Positions 35,310 through 44,417 of a stretch of DNA of 64,000 bases are shown here, in pieces. The stretch comes from Rhodospira trueperi. GTDB taxonomy: Bacteria > Pseudomonadota > Alphaproteobacteria > Rhodospirillales > Rhodospirillaceae. Below the pieces are notes generated by a model that saw only the letters and a program-made list of their open reading frames with translations, had not been told where the DNA came from and did no database searches. A program made the position numbers and the translations under genes. The stretch spans positions 62,001-126,000 of the forward strand of contig NZ_FNAP01000006.1 in the NCBI RefSeq assembly GCF_900101965.1. Reading direction: 5' to 3'. The first letter of the stretch is position 1. The number at the start of each line of letters is the position of its first letter.

Positions 35310-37169
35310 ATGGCCCAGTTCGTTTCCGTTCCGCCCCTGTCCCCGTTGTCCGCGCGCCTGCCCGAGGGCGGCGCGTCGGTGCCGCCGGCCGCCGAGGCCC
35401 CGGCCCCCGGCGACCTGCCCACCTGGGACCTGGGTGACCTGTACACGGGACCCGATGACCCGCGCCTGACGGACGATCTGGACGCGGCGGCGCGCGCTGC
35501 CGACGCCTTCCGCGAAGGCCATGTGGAGCGTGTCGGCGCGCTGTCGGGTGCGGACCTGGGCAAGGCCGTCGCCGAATTCGAGCGCATCAGCGAGACCCTG
35601 TACCGGGTGATGTCCTACGCCCAGCTGCTGCATGCCGGCGATCAGACGGACGCGGACATCGGGCGCTTCTATCAGGGTGTGCAGGAGCGCGTGACCGACA
35701 TCTCGGCGCGGATGCTGTTCTTCACCCTGGAACTCAACCAGCTCGACGACGACGCGCTGGCCGGGCGGATGGAGGCGCCGGAGGCGGGGCATTACGCCTC
35801 GTGGATCCGCGACCTGCGGGTGTTCCGCGACCACCAGCTTCCGGAGGCGATGGAGCGCCTGTTGCACGAGAAGGACGTGGCCGGGCGATCCGCCTGGGTG
35901 CGGTTGTTCGACGAGACGCTGGCCCACCTGCGCTTCGACATCGATGGCCGCCCCCACACCATGACGGAGGCGCTGGACCAGCTCTCCGACCGCGACCGGT
36001 CGCGCCGCGAGACCGCCGCCCGCGCCATCGGCGCCGGCCTGAACGCCAACAGCCGTCTGTTCGCCCACATCACCAACACCCTGGCCAAGGACAAGCAGAT
36101 CGAGGACCAGTGGCGCAACTACGCGCACCCCATGGCCCCGCGCAATCTGGCCAACCAGGTCGAGGACGCGGTCGTGGACGCGCTGGTGACGGCGGTGCGG
36201 GAGTCCTATGCCGAAACCTCCCACCGCTATTACACGATGAAGGCCAAGTGGTTCGGCCTCGACACACTGGCCACCTGGGACCGCAACGCGCCGCTGCCCG
36301 ACGCTGAGGACCGGCGCTTTTCCTGGGACGAGGCGCGCGGGGTGGTTCTGGACGCTTACGGCGCCTTCAGCCCGCGTCTGGCCGACCTGGGGCGGCGGTT
36401 CTTCGACAATGCGTGGATCGATGTCCCGCCGCGCCCCGGCAAGGCGTCGGGGGCGTTCGCCCATCCCACGGTGCCGTCGGCACATCCCTATCTGCTGCTC
36501 AACTTCATGGGGCGCACGCGCGATGTGATGACGCTCGCCCACGAGTTGGGCCATGGCGTGCATCAGCTTCTGGCCGCGCCGAAGGGCGTGCTGATGGCGG
36601 ATACGCCGTTGACGCTGGCCGAGACCGCCTCCGTGTTCGGCGAAATGCTGACCTTCCGGGCGATGCTGGACGCGGAAACCGACCCGCGCCGGCGCCGTAC
36701 CATGCTGGTCGGCAAGGTCGAGGACATGCTCAACACCGTGGTGCGCCAGATCGCCTTCCACGAGTTCGAGCGCCGCGTGCATACGGAACGCCGCGACGGC
36801 GCCCTGTCGGAGGAGCGCCTGAACACCCTGTGGATGGACGTGCAGCGGGAGAGCTTGGGACCGGCCTTCGACTTCGATGACGGATACAGGGTCTTCTGGG
36901 CATACATTCCGCATTTCGTGCACACGCCCTTTTACGTCTACGCGTACGCCTTTGGCGATTGCCTGGTGAACAGCCTGTACGCGGTTCATCAGTCTGGAAC
37001 GGTGCCGAACTTTCAGGACGCGTACCTGGAGATGCTGGCCGCTGGCGGCACGCTGCGGCATCGCGACTTGCTGGCGCCGTTCGGGCTGGATGCCGGTGAC
37101 CCCGGCTTCTGGCGCCGGGGCCTGGACGTTCTGAAGGGTTTCATCGACGAACTGGAACAGGTGGCCTGA
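35310..37169 (+). CDS. pepF: M3-family oligoendopeptidase F
   Basis: This 619-residue cytoplasmic metallopeptidase starts at the ATG at 35310 with an AAAGGAG site. The zinc motif HELGH is at about residues 411–415, inside 'MTLAHELGHGVHQLL'. A second metal ligand glutamate is in 'LAETASVFGEMLTF' near 435. It hydrolyses oligopeptides of about 7–17 residues. The next gene, an ABC1-family kinase, begins 3 bp after the stop, which suggests coupled translation, though the pair's shared role is unknown. Confidence 0.95.
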   Translation: MAQFVSVPPLSPLSARLPEGGASVPPAAEAPAPGDLPTWDLGDLYTGPDDPRLTDDLDAAARAADAFREGHVERVGALSGADLGKAVAEFERISETLYRVMSYAQLLHAGDQTDADIGRFYQGVQERVTDISARMLFFTLELNQLDDDALAGRMEAPEAGHYASWIRDLRVFRDHQLPEAMERLLHEKDVAGRSAWVRLFDETLAHLRFDIDGRPHTMTEALDQLSDRDRSRRETAARAIGAGLNANSRLFAHITNTLAKDKQIEDQWRNYAHPMAPRNLANQVEDAVVDALVTAVRESYAETSHRYYTMKAKWFGLDTLATWDRNAPLPDAEDRRFSWDEARGVVLDAYGAFSPRLADLGRRFFDNAWIDVPPRPGKASGAFAHPTVPSAHPYLLLNFMGRTRDVMTLAHELGHGVHQLLAAPKGVLMADTPLTLAETASVFGEMLTFRAMLDAETDPRRRRTMLVGKVEDMLNTVVRQIAFHEFERRVHTERRDGALSEERLNTLWMDVQRESLGPAFDFDDGYRVFWAYIPHFVHTPFYVYAYAFGDCLVNSLYAVHQSGTVPNFQDAYLEMLAAGGTLRHRDLLAPFGLDAGDPGFWRRGLDVLKGFIDELEQVA

Positions 37170-37172
37170 GTC

Positions 37173-38570
37173 ATGGCGGAGAACAGCAGACGGGAATCGA
37201 ACAACCTGGGCGGCCGCGTGCGCCGCTATGCCCAGGTCTCCACAAGCATGGGCGGGTTCGCCGCGAAGGCCGCCGGCGAACGCTATCTGGGCATGAAGTT
37301 CGACAAGAACCGGCAGGCGGAGGAGTTGCGCGCGGCCCTGGGCGGTCTGAAGGGGCCGCTGATGAAGGTGGCGCAGCTTCTATCTTCTATTCCGGAGGCG
37401 CTGCCGGAGGAGTTCACGCGGGAACTCTCGCAGCTTCAGTCCGACGCGCCGCATATGGGCGGCCCGTTCGTGCGCCGGCGCATGCGCACGGAACTGGGCG
37501 CGGACTGGCAGGCCCGGTTCGGCTCGTTCGAGCCGACGGCGGCGGCCGCCGCCTCGCTGGGGCAGGTCCACCGAGCGACGCTGCACGACGGCACGCCGTT
37601 GGCTTGCAAGCTGCAGTACCCGGACATGGCGTCGGTGGTCGAGGCCGACCTCAGTCAGCTCAAATGGATCATCACCCTGGCCCGGCGCTACAAGACCGGA
37701 ATCGATCCCAGCGAGGTTCACGCCGAGTTGAGCGAACGCCTGCGCGAGGAGCTGGACTATGCGCGCGAGGCCCGCAACATGGCGCTTTACGCGCACATGC
37801 TGAGCGACGTGCCCGCCGTGCAGGTGCCCCGCCCGATCCCGGAGTTGTCCACCCGTCGCCTGCTTACCATGACGTGGCTCGACGGCAAGCGGATGCTGTC
37901 GTTCGTGGACGCGCCGGCCGAGGTGCGCAATCAGATCGCCATGAACATGTTCCACGCGTGGTACGTGCCGTTCTACTGGTACGGCGTGATTCACGGCGAC
38001 CCGCACTTGGGCAACTACACGGTGCGCGAGGACAACAGCATCAATCTCATGGACTTCGGCGGCATCCGGGTGTTCCGGCCGCGCTTCGTCAAGGGGGTCA
38101 TCGACCTGTTCTTCGCGCTGCGCGACGACGACACCGACCGCGCGGTGGAGGCCTACACGGACTGGGGCTTCGAGAACGTCGACAAGGAGTTGATCAAGGT
38201 CCTCAATATCTGGGCGCGGTTCCTGTATGGGCCGCTCATGGACGACCGCGCAAGGCATATCCAGGACGAGAAGCTGGGCGGCCCGGTCAGCCGCGAACTC
38301 GCCGAGGACGTGCACGTGAAGCTGCGGGAGGCCGGCGGCGTCAAGGTGCCGCGTGAGTTCGTGCTGATGCACCGCGCGGCCATCGGCCTGGGATCGGTGT
38401 TCACGCATCTGAAGGCGGAAATCAACTGGCACCAGATGTTCCGCGACCTGATCGACGATTTCGATGTCGATGCCCTGGCCGCGCGACAGGCGGCGGCCCT
38501 GGAGGCGGCGCAACTCAATCTGGCAGACGATGCCGGCGAGTCGCTGGGGCGCGAGCCCCGGTCCGCATGA
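37173..38570 (+). CDS. ABC1/AarF/UbiB-family atypical kinase
   Basis: The 465-residue protein has the ABC1 signature: the 'LMKVAQLLSSIPEALPEEF' helix near residue 63 (the KxGQ-type motif, here K-V-A-Q), 'AAAASLGQVHRATLHDG' near 125, the 'PVPFYWYGVIHGDPHLGNY' catalytic region near 270, and 'LMDFGGIRVF' near 292 (DFG). The family includes UbiB and ADCK proteins, which support ubiquinone synthesis. This member is shorter than UbiB and lacks obvious C-terminal membrane helices. It starts 3 bp after pepF. Confidence 0.9.
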   Translation: MAENSRRESNNLGGRVRRYAQVSTSMGGFAAKAAGERYLGMKFDKNRQAEELRAALGGLKGPLMKVAQLLSSIPEALPEEFTRELSQLQSDAPHMGGPFVRRRMRTELGADWQARFGSFEPTAAAAASLGQVHRATLHDGTPLACKLQYPDMASVVEADLSQLKWIITLARRYKTGIDPSEVHAELSERLREELDYAREARNMALYAHMLSDVPAVQVPRPIPELSTRRLLTMTWLDGKRMLSFVDAPAEVRNQIAMNMFHAWYVPFYWYGVIHGDPHLGNYTVREDNSINLMDFGGIRVFRPRFVKGVIDLFFALRDDDTDRAVEAYTDWGFENVDKELIKVLNIWARFLYGPLMDDRARHIQDEKLGGPVSRELAEDVHVKLREAGGVKVPREFVLMHRAAIGLGSVFTHLKAEINWHQMFRDLIDDFDVDALAARQAAALEAAQLNLADDAGESLGREPRSA

Positions 38571-38807
38571 TCGGGGATGCATGGCGCGGGTTGTTACAAT
38601 TGCGCCGTTCGCGCTTTCGCCTTGACCACGTGCGCCGGAATAGCGTTCAGTACGGTAACGGTGCGGAACGACACTGCGGAGACTTGGCATGTTCCAATCT
38701 ACTCCAGGGTGTGCTTTCCGGTAAGGGTGTGGGGTTCCGTGACGTGAGCATCCGGCGATCGTGAGCCCACGGGTGGGGAATAAGGTTGGTGGCATCGAAG
38801 TGGGACC
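38571..38807. other. 237-bp gap ahead of the response-regulator gene
   Basis: No gene, RNA or clear repeat is visible. The composition is slightly less GC-rich at 38590–38700 (TTGTTACAATTGCG), which may hold the promoter of the downstream cyclase gene. Confidence 0.3.
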
Positions 38808-40097
38808 ATGGATGAGCATGACACCCTTTCGTGCCTCTTGATTGAGGACAACGTCGCGGACGCGCGTCTGATCCAGTACATGCTGGACGACGCCGACGGC
38901 GCGCGCCTGACATTTACCCAGGCGTTCGCTCTGTCCGAGGCCCTCGACCTGCTGTCCCGTGACTCCTACGACGTCATCCTGCTCGATCTTTCCCTGCCCG
39001 ACTCTAGCGGCCTCAAGACCCTGGACAGCGTGCATCGGGCGCGGGCCGATATCGCCATCGTCGTGCTGACGGGCATGGATGCCACCGACGTCGCCATCGG
39101 CGCGGTGCAGCGCGGCGCCCAGGACTATTTGGTCAAGGGGCACGGCGACGGACAACTCGTCAAACGCTCGATTCTGTACGCGGTCGAGCGCCACCGGGCC
39201 AACCAGCGCCTGCTGCTGGCCGAAGCCGCGTTTCGCAACATCGATACCGGCCTCATGGTGACCGACGCGGCCGGCAAGGTCGTACGCGTCAACGCCGCCT
39301 TCTGCCGGGCCACCGGATACGACAGCGCCGACGTTGTTGGGGGGCAGCCCAACATCCTGAAATCCGGTGTCCACGACCCGGCGTTCTACGAAGAGCTGTG
39401 GCGGGAGTTGCGCGAGACCGGAGCGTGGGAAGGCGAGATCTGGAACCGCCGCAAGGACGGCAAGGTGTATCCCGAATGGCTGCGGATCAATGTGGTCCGG
39501 GACGAAGGCGGCGGTATCGCCGGGTATGTGGCCATCTTCAGCGACATCACCTTCCGGCGCCGGGCCGAACAGGAGTTGTTGCGCCAAGCCACCACCGACC
39601 CGCTGACGGGGCTGGCCAACCGCCAGCTTTTTGCCCGCCTCCTGACCAGCACCATCGAGCAGGCGACCCGCTATCACCGCAGCGCGGCCCTGCTGTTCAT
39701 CGACCTTGACGGCTTCAAGCAGGTCAACGATACAGCCGGTCATGCCGTCGGTGATGCCGTGCTGCGTGAGATCGCGACGCGACTGCGGGGCGCGGTTCGC
39801 ATTTCCGACGAGGTGGCGCGCCTGGGCGGAGACGAGTTCGTGGTTATCCTGCCGGAGGTTCGTGACCGCGAGGTGGCTTCCAGCGTGGCCGAAAAGCTGT
39901 TGCAGGAGGTCTCACGGCCGTTCACGCCGGACCTCGACGCGGCCTCCCTGACCGCGAGCATCGGCGTCGCCATGGTTCCGGATGACGGCGTGACCTATGA
40001 AAGCCTGTTGCGCGCCGCCGATACAGCCATGTATAGGGCCAAGAGAACGGGGAAGAACGGGATCAGTTTCTTTTCAGGCGAAGCCGCCGCATGCTAG
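38808..40097 (+). CDS. Response regulator with PAS and GGDEF domains (diguanylate cyclase)
   Basis: The 429-residue protein has a receiver domain at about 1–125 (phosphoacceptor Asp60 in 'VILLDLSLPD'), a PAS domain at about 140–255 ('GLMVTDAAGKVVRVNAAFC' to 'YVAIFSDITFRRRAEQEL'), and a GGDEF domain at about 265–425. The active GGDEF motif is at 340–344 ('RLGGDEFVVIL'). Phosphorylation should gate synthesis of cyclic di-GMP from two GTP. A single-domain response regulator follows 100 bp later, so the two probably act in one phosphorelay. No histidine kinase is adjacent. Confidence 0.93.
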   Translation: MDEHDTLSCLLIEDNVADARLIQYMLDDADGARLTFTQAFALSEALDLLSRDSYDVILLDLSLPDSSGLKTLDSVHRARADIAIVVLTGMDATDVAIGAVQRGAQDYLVKGHGDGQLVKRSILYAVERHRANQRLLLAEAAFRNIDTGLMVTDAAGKVVRVNAAFCRATGYDSADVVGGQPNILKSGVHDPAFYEELWRELRETGAWEGEIWNRRKDGKVYPEWLRINVVRDEGGGIAGYVAIFSDITFRRRAEQELLRQATTDPLTGLANRQLFARLLTSTIEQATRYHRSAALLFIDLDGFKQVNDTAGHAVGDAVLREIATRLRGAVRISDEVARLGGDEFVVILPEVRDREVASSVAEKLLQEVSRPFTPDLDAASLTASIGVAMVPDDGVTYESLLRAADTAMYRAKRTGKNGISFFSGEAAAC

Positions 40098-40197
40098 AAA
40101 CCGATTAATTTGTATGGCAACATGATTCGTATGGGCGAGGTCGGCTTGGCGCCGTCCCGCCCCAAGAACAGGTCCTCGTTCGGGGCAAGAGGAATTC

Positions 40198-40617
40198 ATG
40201 GACATTCTGTTGGTCGAGGATAATCCGGGTGATGCCCGGCTCGCCTCGGAAGCGTTCAAGGAGGGCGGATCGCAGACCCGCCTCCATGTGGTTCAGGATG
40301 GGATCGAGGCCCTGGCCTTCCTGCGCGGCGAGGGCCGGTATGGGGCTGAGCCCAGGCCGGACCTTGTTCTTCTGGACCTCAATCTTCCGCGCAAGGATGG
40401 CCGCGAGGTGCTGGCCGAGATCAAGCGGGACGAGGCCTTGAGAAGCACCCCGGTGATCGTCCTCACCACCTCCCAGGCCGAATCCGACATTCGCTATGGG
40501 TACGAGCAGTACGCCAACTGTTATATCGTCAAGCCGGTGGACTTCGACCGCTTCATTGATGTGGTCAAGGGCATCGACAGCTTCTGGAGCAAGATGGTGC
40601 GGTTGCCGCCGCATTGA
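40198..40617 (+). CDS. Single-domain response regulator (Rcp1-like)
   Basis: The 139-residue receiver has Asp60 in 'LVLLDLNLPRKDG', the acidic pair 'VEDNPGDA' at 6–13, and the 'YIVKPVD' lysine near residue 112. A longer alpha4/beta5 region ('YGYEQYANCYIVKPVDFDRFIDVVK') is like the Rcp1/phytochrome partner group, whose kinases have the SHDLREPLR-type H-box seen in the histidine kinase at 57159. It lacks an output domain, so it probably passes phosphate on or binds a target. It follows the GGDEF gene by 100 bp. Confidence 0.92.
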   Translation: MDILLVEDNPGDARLASEAFKEGGSQTRLHVVQDGIEALAFLRGEGRYGAEPRPDLVLLDLNLPRKDGREVLAEIKRDEALRSTPVIVLTTSQAESDIRYGYEQYANCYIVKPVDFDRFIDVVKGIDSFWSKMVRLPPH

Positions 40618-40618
40618 G

Positions 40619-40666
40619 CCCGGGGCGCATGGCGCCCTTCGTCCCGGGGCGCATGGCGCCCTTCGT
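40619..40666. repeat. Tandem 24-bp duplication carrying a small hairpin
   Basis: The unit CCCGGGGCGCATGGCGCCCTTCGT occurs twice back to back (40619–40642 and 40643–40666). Each copy contains a GGGCGCATGGCGCCC stem. It fills the gap between the convergent response-regulator and aldo/keto-reductase genes, so it may end transcription on both sides. Confidence 0.6.
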
Positions 40667-40673
40667 TATGGCG

Positions 40674-41603
40674 TCACGACTTCAGCACCCGGGCGATGGC
40701 CGTCCGCGCGGTGTCTGGCAGCGGTCGGGCGGCGGCCTTGGCCAGTCCCGTCACATGATCCGGTGAGGTGGTGCCGAACACCGCCGAGGAGACGCCGGGC
40801 TTTTCCAGCACCCAGGCCAACGCCAGTTCCGCCGGAGTCCAGCCGGGCGCCTGCAACGCCGGTCGCAGGGCGCGCGCGCGCAAAAGCGGCGCCGGCCCGT
40901 GGCGCAAGGCGCGCGCGAGATACCACATCCCGCTGGGCCGGGTGAGCCAGTGCGCCAGCGGTGGGGCGAAGGCCATGCGGCCCAGCGGTTCGCCGACCAG
41001 CACGCCCTGTCCGGCGTCGGCGGCGGCCTGCATCAAGGGCACGTTGTCCGGCCGCATCACCGACACGAAGGGCATGAACACGTCGAACGGCGCCCGTCCG
41101 GTGGCATGGCGGATCACCGCGGGATCGCCGTTGATGCCCAGCAGGTCCACCAAGCCGTCGGTGCGCAGGCGCTCCAGCGCCGTCAACAGATCGTCGGTCA
41201 AGTCGGCCGTGGTCGGGCCGTGAAGTTGCAGCAGGGGCAGCCGCTCCAGCCCCAGGCGGTCCAGGCTCTCCCGCACCTGGGCGGTCACCGTCCGGGGGCT
41301 GAAATCCTTCACCAGACGGCCCTGGGAATTTCGGATCGAACCGGCCTTGGTCCCGATCAGCAGCGCGTTCGGATCGGCGCCCAACTCCCGCAGAAGCCGC
41401 GCCAGCCGCTGTTCCGCATGACCATTGGCGTAGGACGCGCCGGTGTCCAGCACCGTGATGCCGGCTTCCAGCGCCGCCGCCAGCACGGCCCGCGCCCGGG
41501 CCTCCGAGAACCGGGGCTTGGCCCAGTAGCTCGCGCAGCCGAGTCCCAGGACCGAAACGGTCCGCCCGGTCCTTCCCAGGGGGCGGTGCTCCATCTCTGC
41601 CAT
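40674..41603 (-). CDS. Aldo/keto reductase family oxidoreductase
   Basis: The 309-residue protein (ATG at 41603, overlapping the kdsB stop as TGATG) belongs to the NADPH-dependent AKR superfamily. 'LGRTGRTVSVLGLGCASYW' opens the barrel, 'ITVLDTGASYANGHAEQRLARLL' near residue 48 has the catalytic Asp/Tyr region (Tyr in SYANG), and 'LLQLHGPT' near 130 is the beta4 histidine region. The C-terminal 'LAWVLEKPGVSSAVFGTTSPDHV' is the cofactor-binding end. The substrate is unknown. Overlap with kdsB suggests translational coupling, but a functional link to LPS synthesis is only contextual. Confidence 0.9.
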   Translation of the reverse strand: MAEMEHRPLGRTGRTVSVLGLGCASYWAKPRFSEARARAVLAAALEAGITVLDTGASYANGHAEQRLARLLRELGADPNALLIGTKAGSIRNSQGRLVKDFSPRTVTAQVRESLDRLGLERLPLLQLHGPTTADLTDDLLTALERLRTDGLVDLLGINGDPAVIRHATGRAPFDVFMPFVSVMRPDNVPLMQAAADAGQGVLVGEPLGRMAFAPPLAHWLTRPSGMWYLARALRHGPAPLLRARALRPALQAPGWTPAELALAWVLEKPGVSSAVFGTTSPDHVTGLAKAAARPLPDTARTAIARVLKS

Positions 41604-42430
41604 CACGCCCCTCCGCCGGCCAGCAGGCGGCGCGCTTTCTCAAGGTCTTCCAGGGTATCCACGCCCAGGGGGACGGTGTCCACCAACACGGCGTCGATGC
41701 GCATGTTGTTCTCCAGGGCTCGCAGTTGTTCCAGCCGTTCCCGCTGCTCCAGGATCGATGGCGGCAGTCGGACGAACTGCGCCAACGCGGCGCGGCGGAA
41801 AGCATACAGGCCGATGTGATGATAGTGCGGACCGTCTCCGCCGGGGACCGGCTGGCGGCTGAAGTACAGCGCGCGACTGGCCTTCCGCCCGGGCGGAAAG
41901 GCGACCACCGCCTTGACGACGCCGGCGTCGGTGATCTCGTCCGGATCGACGATGCGGGCCACCGGGGTGGCGATGTCCACCGACGGATCGGCCAGCGGCG
42001 CCAGAACGTCGCGAATCAGCACCGGGTCGAGCGTCGGCAGGTCGGCCTGAAGGTTGATGATCAGATCATGATGGCCCTCCGGATCGACCGCCTCGACGGC
42101 GGCCCAGGCCCGATCCGAGCCGGACGGCAGGTCGGGGTCCGTCATTACCGCCCGGGCCCCGGCGCGCGTGGCGGCGCGGGCCACCTCCTGTTCGCAGCAG
42201 GCCACCACCACGGGTCCCAGGTGCGCCTCCAGCGCGCGGGCCACCACATGCGCGATCATCGGCTGACCGCCGATGTCGGCCATCGGCTTGCCGGGCAGAC
42301 GGGTGGAGCCCATGCGCGCGGGCAGCACGATCAGGGGCGGGGCGGAACGGGAAAGGGGGGCGATGGCGCTGGACTCCGGGCGATGGCAGAGGGCCGCGCG
42401 GCGACCGTCCTGATGTCGCCGTTGTGGCAC
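41603..42430 (-). CDS. kdsB: 3-deoxy-manno-octulosonate cytidylyltransferase KdsB
   Basis: KdsB makes CMP-Kdo for lipid A/LPS core synthesis. The nucleotide-binding start 'LIVLPARMGSTRLPGKPMADIGG' (about residues 33–55 from the chosen start) and 'NLQADLPTLDP' (DxD-like, near 125) are diagnostic, as is 'YHHIGLYAFRR' near 210. The start is uncertain: no ATG, GTG or TTG lies close to the homologous N-terminus. A GTG at 42430 gives 275 residues, longer than the usual 245–260, and lacks a ribosome site. A GGAG nine bases before an ATC within SSAIAPL suggests a rarer start. It overlaps the AKR gene. Confidence 0.88.
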   Translation of the reverse strand: MPQRRHQDGRRAALCHRPESSAIAPLSRSAPPLIVLPARMGSTRLPGKPMADIGGQPMIAHVVARALEAHLGPVVVACCEQEVARAATRAGARAVMTDPDLPSGSDRAWAAVEAVDPEGHHDLIINLQADLPTLDPVLIRDVLAPLADPSVDIATPVARIVDPDEITDAGVVKAVVAFPPGRKASRALYFSRQPVPGGDGPHYHHIGLYAFRRAALAQFVRLPPSILEQRERLEQLRALENNMRIDAVLVDTVPLGVDTLEDLEKARRLLAGGGA

Positions 42431-42569
42431 AGGCGGACGCCGGAGGGAAGACGGTGCGTGGTTTCGAGGTTGGAACGGTGGCCGGTGTCGTGATGCCTTG
42501 ATCGCGCCACGCCGCGCCCTCAGTATCGGGGGCGTCGAACCGTTCAATCGTCCCGACTGGAGGGCTCCC

Positions 42570-44402
42570 ATGGTCCGTGCCGGCCTCGCCGCTGTCTTCG
42601 TTCTCGTGCTGTTCGTCGTCGTCGCGCCCCTGGCCCGGGCCGAGCCGACCCACGCCATCGCCATGCACGGCGACCCGAAGTACCCGCCGGACTTCACCCA
42701 TTTCGACTACGTCAACCCGGACGCGCCCAAGGGCGGGACGCTTCGCCTCGCGTGGCGCGGTGGCTTCGACAGCCTGAACCCCTACATCATCAAGGGGCGG
42801 CCGCCGATCGGCATCGGTCTGACCTATGACACGCTGATGACCGCCTCGGCCGACGAGCCATTCTCGCACTACGGCCTCGTCGCCGAGAGCATCGAGACGC
42901 CGGACGACCGTTCCTGGGTGATCTTCCGCCTCAACCCGGACGCCCGCTTCCACGACGGTCATCCCATCACGGCCGAGGACGTGCTGTTCAGCTTCGACGT
43001 GCTGCGCGAGCACGGGGCACCCCTTTACCGCTTTTACTACAAGGACGTGGATGGGGCCGAGGCGCTGGACGACCACACCATCAAGTTCACGTTCTCCACC
43101 GACATGAACCGGGAACTGCCGCTGGTGCTGGGACAGGTGCCGCTGCTGCCCAAGCATTACTGGGAGGGCCGGGACTTCGCCGAGACCACCCTGGAGCCAC
43201 CGGTCACCAGCGGCCCCTACCGGATCGCCGACTTCGAGCCCGGCCGTTTCATCCGCTACGAGCGGGTGAAGGACTACTGGGGCAACGATCTCCCGGTGAC
43301 GGCCGGGACCTATAACTTCGACGCGATCGTGTACGACTACTACCGCGACGAAACCGTCATGGTGGAAGCCCTGAAGGCCGGCGACTACGATTTCCGGTCC
43401 GAATATGTCGCCAAGACCTGGGCCACCGCCTTCGACGGCGAGGACCTCGAAGCGGGGCGACTGGTCAAACGCGTCTTCGAAACCAGTCAGGTCGCACCCA
43501 CGCAGGGATACGTCATGAACATGCGCCGGCCGCCGTTCGACGACCCGGCGGTGCGTGAGGCGATGGCCTATGCCTTCGACTTCGCCTGGGCCAACCAGAA
43601 CCTGTTCTACGGGTCGTACACCCGCACCCGCAGCAACTTCGACAATAGCGAACTGGCCGCCACCGGGGTGCCGGAGGGCGACGAACTGGCCCTGCTGGAG
43701 CCGTTCCGCGACCAGTTGCCGCCGCGCCTGTTCACAGAGGAATACAATCCGCCGTCCGTCGAGGAGGCCGGCAACATCCGTTCCAACCTGCGTCGTGGCC
43801 TGGAGATCCTGCGCGAGGCCGGCTGGACGGTCCAGGACGGTGTGATGACGAACGCCGAAACGGGGCAGACGCTGGCGTTTGAGATCCTGCTCAGGCAGCC
43901 CTCGATGGAACGCCTTACCTTGCCGTATGTCCAGAACCTGAAGCGCATGGGCGTTGAGGCCACGGTCCGGATCGTCGACACCGCGCAGTTCGTCAACCGC
44001 GTCAATACGTTCGACTTCGATATGATCTCGGCCATCTGGGCGCAGTCGGACAGCCCTGGCAACGAGCAGCGCGACTTCTGGAGCAGCGAGACCGCCAACG
44101 TCGAGGGCAGCCGCAACCTGCCCGGCGTGACCAGTCCGGTGGTCGACGCCCTGGTCGAGGAGGTGATCCGCGCCGATAGCCGGGAGGATCTGGTGACCGC
44201 CGTCCACGCGCTGGACCGCGTGCTGCAATGGACCTTCTATCTGGTCCCCCACTATCACGAGGAAAACGACCGGGTGGTGTTCTGGAACCGCTTCGGCATT
44301 CCCGAGGTGACGCCGGACAGCGGCGCCGCGGTCATGACCTGGTGGATCGACCCGGAGAAGGATGCCGCCCTGCGGGCGGCCGGCGTGCTGACCGACCGCT
44401 GA
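42570..44402 (+). CDS. yejA: Periplasmic peptide-binding protein of a Yej-type ABC importer
   Basis: The 610-residue solute-binding protein (ATG 42570, site GGAGGG) has a signal peptide (LAAVFVLVLFVVVAPLARA). It belongs to the SBP_bac_5 family ('YVNPDAPKGGTLRLAWRGGFDSLNPY' near residue 45). The later body resembles YejA, including 'SPGNEQRDFWSSE' near 490, where peptide-binding proteins carry the conserved N-P-G-NEQ-type motif. In E. coli YejABEF takes up peptides such as microcin C. Its partner yejB follows 15 bp later. No yejE or yejF follows in the window. Confidence 0.9.
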   Translation: MVRAGLAAVFVLVLFVVVAPLARAEPTHAIAMHGDPKYPPDFTHFDYVNPDAPKGGTLRLAWRGGFDSLNPYIIKGRPPIGIGLTYDTLMTASADEPFSHYGLVAESIETPDDRSWVIFRLNPDARFHDGHPITAEDVLFSFDVLREHGAPLYRFYYKDVDGAEALDDHTIKFTFSTDMNRELPLVLGQVPLLPKHYWEGRDFAETTLEPPVTSGPYRIADFEPGRFIRYERVKDYWGNDLPVTAGTYNFDAIVYDYYRDETVMVEALKAGDYDFRSEYVAKTWATAFDGEDLEAGRLVKRVFETSQVAPTQGYVMNMRRPPFDDPAVREAMAYAFDFAWANQNLFYGSYTRTRSNFDNSELAATGVPEGDELALLEPFRDQLPPRLFTEEYNPPSVEEAGNIRSNLRRGLEILREAGWTVQDGVMTNAETGQTLAFEILLRQPSMERLTLPYVQNLKRMGVEATVRIVDTAQFVNRVNTFDFDMISAIWAQSDSPGNEQRDFWSSETANVEGSRNLPGVTSPVVDALVEEVIRADSREDLVTAVHALDRVLQWTFYLVPHYHEENDRVVFWNRFGIPEVTPDSGAAVMTWWIDPEKDAALRAAGVLTDR

Positions 44403-44417
44403 CCGGGAGCACCCACC

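Noticed and set aside
32707-37061. Long antisense frames across the ligase and pepF genes
   Set aside because: They mirror two enzymes with full motif sets on the opposite strands; the reverse frames have none.
38567-38764. A 65-residue frame in the gap before the response-regulator gene
   Set aside because: It has no ribosome site or motif and overlaps the end of the ABC1 kinase gene.
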